DNA from: Aralia elata
Taxonomy: Eukaryota; Streptophyta; Magnoliopsida; Apiales; Araliaceae
Assembly (NCBI GenBank): GCA_034770075.1
Contig: CM068383.1
Coordinates: 5,871,415 to 5,935,414, forward strand
Direction of reading: 5' to 3'
Length of the DNA stretch: 64,000 bases
The position numbers and the translations under genes are program-made. Under the pieces are notes generated by a model. It was given only the letters and a program-made list of their open reading frames with translations, did not search any database and had not been told where the DNA came from. Shown one piece after another: positions 58,100 through 64,000 of this stretch (positions are counted from its first letter, which is position 1; the number at the start of each line of letters is the position of its first letter).

Positions 58100-58636
58100 T
58101 TTACTAACTTTCTTATTTTTTTTTGTTGAAACAACTATACTAACATTATTATTACAATATACGTCATCTGTCTCGAATTATAAGATTAATGTTGACTTTT
58201 TTTAAAGTTAATTTGAGATATTTTTAAGTTTAAAATTGACATGATTCATTTAAAATAATAACTTTTATAACTAATACATAAAATTTTGTAGGTAGTTTAT
58301 AACATTCATAATTATATTGCATAAACTACATGAATATTAATGTCAATTTTAACTTTCAAAATATCTGAAAAGACTTTTAAAAAGTCAATATTGATCTTAG
58401 AATAGAGATAGTATTAGTTATCAAGATTTTTTTAACATATAATATTTAAGGAGCTGTTACTAGTACTTTTAATATATCATGACATTTAAATAACAGTTAA
58501 ATATGAAAATCACTATTTTTTACATATATTATGTTAAGCACTATTCTTTATTTAAATTTTTATTTATTAATGATAGTTGTTGACTAATTTATGGTTTTAA
58601 ATTTTCAGCGGTGAAATCAAGTGAAAGAAGATATAT
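58100..58636. other. AT-rich DNA with a Stowaway-like remnant
   Basis: About 58158-58405 has related inverted ends (CTCGAATTATAAGATTAATG and, reversed, CTATTCTAAGATCAATATTG) and resembles 28613-28862. No gene. Confidence 0.45.
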
Positions 58637-59044
58637 ATATATATAGAATGGGGATCCAGTCCGGGATCCCGGATTTTAACAAAATCCGGACTTTTTTTTT
58701 TTTTTTTTTTTTTTGCTTTTTTTTTTAAAACAACTAAAAATAAATAAATAAATAATTATGGAACTGAAATTTTTACATAATACAATGTTTTGGGCGTGTT
58801 TTGGATACATATAACAAAACATGTATGTACAGTCTGCGCAGACTGTACATACATGTTTTGTTATATGTATCCAAAACACGCTCAAAACATTGTATTATGT
58901 AAAAATTTCAGTTACATAATTATTTATTTATTTATTTTTAGTTGTTTTAAAAAAAAAAGCAAAAAAAAAAAAAAAAAAAAAAGTCCGGATTTTAGCAAAG
59001 TCCGGGATCCCGGACTGGATCCGGACTCTATATATATATATATA
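58637..59044. mobile_element. fold-back (hairpin) transposable element, about 400 bases
   Basis: A near-perfect inverted repeat centred at 58837/58838 (AGTCTGCGCAGACT). Both arms run outward through ACATGTTTTGTTATATGTAT, TACATAATACAATGTTTTG, an AAATAAATAAT stretch, a long A/T homopolymer, and the GC-rich end TCCAGTCCGGGATCCCGG. TATA repeats flank both ends. Arms are about 190 bases with no real loop. Open frames on both strands here encode the same peptide only because of the palindrome. Confidence 0.92.
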
Positions 59045-59596
59045 AAGCTTTGAAAGAAATTTGGTTGTGTTGTATATAAATGTGTAATACAAAAGAAGAG
59101 AGGGATTAGCCATTTTGTACACTTCACCTACAAATTCTAATACTTAACTTCAAAAACAAGTAAGTATAAAAGTTATCTTATTTAGGAAATCCTAATTAAT
59201 ATCAACAGTAGTATTAATGTTCATGCGGGCACCAGACTCTTGGCTTTGAAGATCCAACAAATCCTAATTATATTTGCAAACTCAGTAAGTCATTCCATGG
59301 ACCTAAAAAATGAAAATTTTCATTTAATCTTGTTACATAATTAATAACAGCAGTACAAATATAATTTAGTATTTATGGTTGTAATTTATCTAGAATAGCA
59401 GATGAAGTTTGAAATATTCGACATTGGTCTGAATTATTCCTTTATCCGAATATATCTGAATTATTCCTTTAGTATAGCTAGAGTTTTTTGCTCTTAATTG
59501 TAAATATATATTATAACTAGTACGTAGAGAACAAAAAATACAACAATTCGATCGACATTCAATTAATTAACCTTGCCAAATTTCATTGAAACCTAC
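59045..59596. other. intergenic DNA
   Basis: AT-rich; a GAATTATTCCTTT duplication lies at about 59431-59470. No gene supported. Confidence 0.45.
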
Positions 59597-60769
59597 TGAT
59601 AAACACATAATTCATACATTTTATTATCCCTAATTTTGTCCTTTTAATTATATTAGTTTATTTATTTAATATATTTTATTTCATTTTGTAGGATTTAATA
59701 TTTTGTTGCAATAAAGTCAAAATCTTGGTGATCAAGCAATATTTAATGCTCTTATTCATGTAAGGAAATATCCAAGAAGAATTCTACAAGGAAAAGGAAG
59801 GATGTGGGACAATCTTAGTGTGCAAGTCAAATCCAATGAAGGAAAAGAAAGTCAATCTAGAAGATATCTTTGAAAAGTTGATTGCCACTAGGAAGTTGAA
59901 ACTTACATGGAAAGGGACTCTTGAGAGATTACCATATAGAGGTTGAAATCAAAAAGGGAATAAAAGAGGCCAAATTCAATGAATATAAATTAGGGCACAC
60001 ATTTATTTTTCCTATAAATAGGTCTCTTGTTTTAGAGAGAAGTACGTATCAGTTTAGGTTAGGAGTAGGAGTAAATTAAATTATTGTACGCTTGTTGGAG
60101 GATCGTTAATTAAAGGGGTTTTTTTTTATTTTATTTTTAATTTTCTACTTCTTCTTTATTTTAGTTAGTTTATTTATTTTCATGTCTAGTTAATTTCTTT
60201 AATCTAGGATGAAGATGAAATTAAATAATTATTCATGATAATATTTTATTTCTTCTATTATATATGCTTTTTATGTTTAATTGATTTCGCCTTCATGTTT
60301 CGTTATTGAAATACCTTCGTTTTATAGTTCTTATGTGATTTTAAATTAATTAAGAGGTCTTGATAGATTATTGTTAAGATATGAGTTTTTCGTAATCCAT
60401 GCTTGCTCAAATAAATTTTGATGGGTTATAGTTAATCATTAAATTTTCATAGTCCATGCTTGCCCACGTTAATTATAAAATTATTAAATTAAAGGGAAGC
60501 GAGATCAAAATCATAATTAAGTTATAAAAATAGAAGAGATTAAATTACTTGTTATGTTTATTATTTAATGGATTCGAATTCCTAGATTGCTTCCTTATTA
60601 TTAGTTAGTTTAATTATAGTTAATTGATTCTCAATCTTTATTTCTAATTCGCCTAAAATAGATATTAAGGATACATTAAAATTAATCTAGTCTCTGTGGG
60701 TTTGACCTGTACTTGCCAGTTCTTCAATTTGACACTGTGCACTTGCAGTTACATATTTTTATCACATCA
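59597..60769 (+). repeat. 5' LTR of the second element
   Basis: Starts TGATAAAC. The end is placed by the primer site a few bases on; a terminal CA occurs at 60763-60764 and 60768-60769, so the boundary is uncertain by about 5 bases. It is long (about 1.17 kb) and has no coding content. Confidence 0.75.
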
Positions 60770-60778
60770 AGTTTTTTT

Positions 60779-60796
60779 TGGCGCCGTTGCCCGGGG
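60779..60796 (+). promoter_or_regulatory. primer-binding site of the second element
   Basis: TGGCGCCGTTGCCCGGGG is the widespread plant Ty3 primer site, close to complementary to the 3' end of tRNA-Asp, here with one extra C in the CCC run. Confidence 0.85.
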
Positions 60797-61712
60797 ACTA
60801 GAATTAATTTTTTTTATCCCTTAATATTTATTTATTCGAATTAGTTTTTCAACTCTAATTTTTTATTTTATTTTTTTTTCTTTCCAGGATTATCGCAGTG
60901 GATCGAAGGAGCGAAAAAATAAAGATTTTATTGTTGCGCTATTCCTAGTATTTTGTATCTTAACTCAAAAAAAAAATAGTAGCTTAGTTTTATTTTTTAT
61001 TTTTTTAGTTTTTATTGTTAGTTAGAAAACTAATTGCCGCATACATGCATTCACTCACGTAGAGCACATCCTGTTTAGGTTTTTACTTTTATTTTTATTT
61101 TTGTCAATTATAAACGGTGGTGATTGCTAGAGGATCGAGGTACGTCAAATTTCTCCTTCTTTCGTAATTCACATAGTTTTAGGACACTTTATTTGTTTAC
61201 AATTTTTTTTATTTGTGTTCTCATTTGTATTTAATTTAAGGGCAAATCCTGTAACAAGATAAGGTGGGAATTTCATCACCCTTCCTTGGCCCACAAACAA
61301 CCCAACTTGCATTTTGCATAACCTTGACCTAATAAAATCAAGTAGACGTTGGCCCTAGGACTCTCGAGCTCAATTAGGACAAGAAACTCCAAGAGGAGGC
61401 TGAATTTTTAATTAATCAAACTACTGGTGTCTAGGCAAGTGGTTCAAAAGGCAAACGCCTAAAGAACGTGTGGTTATTTAATTAGTCACCGTACCCACGG
61501 AGAGACTCCCACCGTTCTTACACTTATCTGGCTAGTGGCTTGATTAATTTTGAATTTTGTGGACCTTAAGGTGTAACTTGGAACAGTTAGGAGCTGTCTA
61601 GATTTTATTTAGGTTAACCGTAGAATTAGGATATTTATTTATTTATAATTTTTTTTTCCTTTTGTGTGACTTTTGTGGCTAGTTGTTTATTTGTCTTGTG
61701 ATTTGTGGAAAG

Positions 61713-62690
61713 ATGGACTCCTATTATAGTTGGAATAATAATTTTACTTGAAATCAAGAACCCTATGAAAATTTTAATGCACACCAAGTAAATCAATTTT
61801 TTCCAACTTATGAAGATCCTTATCTAAGTTCTTATCCATATCCATATTCGGATCCAGAACCTCAATATCCACAAGAATTTTCAAATGAAGAAGAAGAAAG
61901 ATTCAATACCTTAGAGAAAACTATGGAAGCTTTAATGGAAACTCATTCTCGTCTAGAAATTCAAATGAGTCGGTTAGCCACCATAATAAATGAACAAGAG
62001 GTGGATGAATTTTCTAGTGACTCTGAGGTTAATTTTAAAAATCATGATGACTGTGGAAATGATGAGAAAAATAAAATTTTTGGATTTAATTCTACACACT
62101 TTGAGTCAAGCTAATTTGAGGAGTTTGAAAATTATGAGTCTATACCTAAAGTTGATCATGTCGCATTTAATGAATCGGTTGAAAAAGTTTATAAACCTAA
62201 AGTTCTATATCCTGAAAGACTTATTCTTAGAAAACAACCGAGTGATTTTGTAGACCAACCCATAAAAGTAAACATGATCCAAAAATTGTCCATGACCCAA
62301 AAGGTAATTGAAAATAGACTCATGATTGAAGATGATCCAATTGATTTTTTCTTAAAACATCTTGACCAAAATTGGAATGAATCTGAATATTTAGATAAGG
62401 TTAATGAGATGTTGCGATCCACTTCACATAAGTCAACAAAATGGAAACATGCATGCGAGCCAATTCGTCCACATTTTGAGCGTATTCGTAAATATTTTCC
62501 CGAGGTAAACTTTAAGCATAACTGTGATGAAAATTTTGACTATTTTCAATTTCTTAGACCTCCGAAAAATCATGAAAAGTTCACACTCACTTATCCATTT
62601 GTATCATTCATTTGTAGTCATATACTTTTTAGGATATATGAAATTCGTAGGTATGTACATTTATTTTCTTTTTCACCACATTTATTGTAG
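61713..62690 (+). pseudogene. gag-like ORF of the second element, broken by two stop codons
   Basis: A single 326-codon frame beginning MDSYYSWNNNFT. It has an in-frame TGA at codon 13 and a TAA at 62112-62114, and ends with TAG at 62690. Recognisable parts are an acidic/aromatic N-terminus (YEDPYLSSYPYPYSDPEPQ), a coiled-coil block (RFNTLEKTMEALMETHSRLE) and a C-terminal part with RLILRKQPSDFVDQP and KHACEPIRPHFERIRKYFP. Similar ORFs occur in non-autonomous plant LTR elements; exact family not determined. No zinc knuckle is visible. Confidence 0.65.
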
Positions 62691-63938
62691 CACTACGGCC
62701 CCACATACAAGGTAAAATTCTTTCATTTCTTTGTTCTCTATTTTTCATTTGCATACATTGAGGACAATGCATGATTTAGGTATGGGGGGAGTTTGTATTA
62801 TAGTATTAGATTAGATATTTTTTATTTTTTTTCTTTTTAGGAACAAATTTTAAGATTTTTTTTTAAAAAGAAGTAAAAATTTTGTTTGACTTTTTATGGA
62901 TTGAATTAATTCTAATAAGTTTCTGTGGAGCAAAACTTTAAGTAAGATTGAAAGATTTAGAACTCTTGAACCTTTGATAAGATACAAAATCTTAGTTCGA
63001 AACACCATCTTGAGTAAAATAAAATTCCTATGCATTTTTGGCACTTCACGTTCGCACTAACTCTTAGTTGTGGGGTATAAACTATGATTTGAGCAATTTC
63101 AAGAAAAAAAAGAAAAAATTTGAAGAAAAAAAAGAAGAAACAGAAAAGTTGAAAAAAAGTTGGAAAAAGAAAACTGCTTCAATGTTCATTGAACAAAATA
63201 ACTGGGTATCTAAGCCTCAGGAAGCATCGATATTCACGCTGAAAAGTGTGATGGATATAAGCAACTTGACTAGTCAAATTTTGTGGCCTTTGTTACTCGA
63301 GTTAGTATGCTCTTAGGGGTGTCTTTACACCTAGTGCCCTAAAGCCAACTGGTTGGGAGTCATTGATCCAACGCTCGCTACATGGGTAACTCTGAAAAGC
63401 CTAAGAAAATGAGACATTGCACAAGTCAAGGAAAAAAATTAAAAAAAAGAAAGGAAAAAAAAGAATGAAAAAAATGAAAAAAAAAGAGGAAAAGAAAAAG
63501 AAAAATGAATTTGCTTGATTTTCATGGTAAAAATCCCTACTAAGAGTTACATCACATACACAATGCATGCATCATATGGAATTAGTTTTATGAAGGATGG
63601 TGTCTAGAATGAAGATTGAGTATTTTTGATAAGGTGAAAGTGTGATGTTGAATTTGATCTTGCTTGTGTATAATGCCCATGTATACTTAGAAGTTTTCTT
63701 TCGATTTCATAATTTGTTGAACCCAAAAATATTTTATTTTGAATTTTAAAATTTGAATTTTGTGGGTATATTCACTGCAAACCCTCACGAGACACAACTC
63801 GTCCACTTGGGGTAACCTTGGGGTTTAAAGGCTTGTTGCACATGCTAAGTGCAATCGTGTTTCCTACGAAAATGGGGTAGTATAGTTTTTATTTTTTATT
63901 TTTTTTATTTTTATTTTACTCGAGGATGTGCAAAAACT
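62691..63938 (+). other. noncoding 3' interior of the second element
   Basis: Contains TTGAGGACAATGCATGATTT followed by GGTATGGGGGGAG (62779-62791), a motif typical of the 3' part of plant Athila/Tat-related elements. A-rich tracts with GAAAAA lie at 63100-63180 and 63430-63510. Confidence 0.6.
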
Positions 63939-63953
63939 AGGTATGGGGGTATT
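63939..63953 (+). promoter_or_regulatory. polypurine tract of the second element
   Basis: AGGTATGGGGGTATT sits directly before the 3' LTR start at 63954. Confidence 0.75.
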
Positions 63954-64000
63954 TGATAAACACATAATTCATACATTTTATTATCCCTAATTTTGTCCTT
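63954..64000 (+). repeat. start of the 3' LTR of the second element
   Basis: Identical to 59597-59643 over all 47 bases available. Confidence 0.93.

Larger units (their letters stand above)
59597..64000 (+). mobile_element. second LTR retrotransposon, non-autonomous-looking, cut by the window end
   Basis: The first 47 bases (from TGATAAACACATAATTCATA) recur exactly at 63954-64000, so the window ends just inside the 3' LTR. The order is 5' LTR, TGGCGCC primer site, a gag-like ORF with stop codons, A-rich noncoding DNA, polypurine tract, 3' LTR. No protease, reverse transcriptase or integrase is present in the 3.2-kb interior, so it would depend on enzymes from another element (LARD or TR-GAG type). 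Confidence 0.88.

Noticed and set aside
58676..59053. Nearly identical Cys-containing peptides encoded on both strands
   Set aside because: They arise from the two arms of the fold-back element and are not independent genes.
1..64000. tRNA, rRNA or miRNA genes
   Set aside because: I looked for tRNA box A/B pairs and saw only those inside SINE-like elements. No rRNA-like block or miR156-type precursor was recognised by eye; a covariance-model search would be needed to exclude them.

Overview
This window is nuclear DNA from a flowering plant, most likely a eudicot. It is strongly AT-rich, the genes are spaced far apart and carry introns, and families typical of land plants are present: SBP-box/SPL transcription factors, a plant-type matrix metalloproteinase and a Tat-lineage Ty3 retrotransposon. 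I cannot name the species from sequence alone.

Layout. 1-9 kb: one intronless matrix metalloproteinase gene (minus) in AT-rich intergenic DNA. 9.3-14.2 kb: a three-exon SBP-box gene (plus) with two short upstream ORFs in its leader and an exact miR156-type site in its last exon. 14.2-24.4 kb: intergenic DNA holding a Stowaway-like MITE, a 1.45-kb Mutator-like element with long inverted ends and a 9-base target duplication, and a tandem duplication of about 1 kb. 24.5-26.0 kb: a second SBP-box gene (minus), the SPL8 orthologue, which lacks a miR156 site. The two SBP genes face each other tail to tail. 26-34.6 kb: SINE and MITE insertions and tandem repeats, with no gene I can assemble. 34.6-37.6 kb: a three-exon PDRG1-like prefoldin gene (minus) whose last intron carries a small LTR element (TRIM) 17 bases from the splice donor. 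41.5-43.5 kb: a two-exon gene (minus) joining a Ser/Phe-rich, FG-like N-terminus to a PEARLI4-like C-terminal domain. 43.5-48.3 kb: MITE, SINE and tandem-repeat DNA.

48.3-58.1 kb is a complete, recent Ty3-type retrotransposon on the minus strand. It has two 436-base LTRs differing at one site, and an ATCAC target duplication. It encodes Gag with an RS-dipeptide repeat domain, protease, reverse transcriptase, RNase H plus a second RNase H-like domain, and integrase. A spliced antisense ORF lies between integrase and the 3' LTR and belongs to the putative gypsy-type transposon family. Every break in its reading frames is a single-base frameshift. A near-perfect 400-base fold-back element follows at 58.6-59.0 kb. 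From 59.6 kb to the window end lies a second LTR element that looks non-autonomous: a long LTR, a TGGCGCC primer site, a gag-like ORF broken by two stop codons, and the first 47 bases of its 3' LTR.

The host genes are independent units rather than a pathway. The clearest regulatory contrast is between a miR156-controlled SPL gene and a miR156-independent SPL8 about 10 kb apart. The richest material for new biology is the Tat element, with its RS-type Gag and spliced antisense gene.
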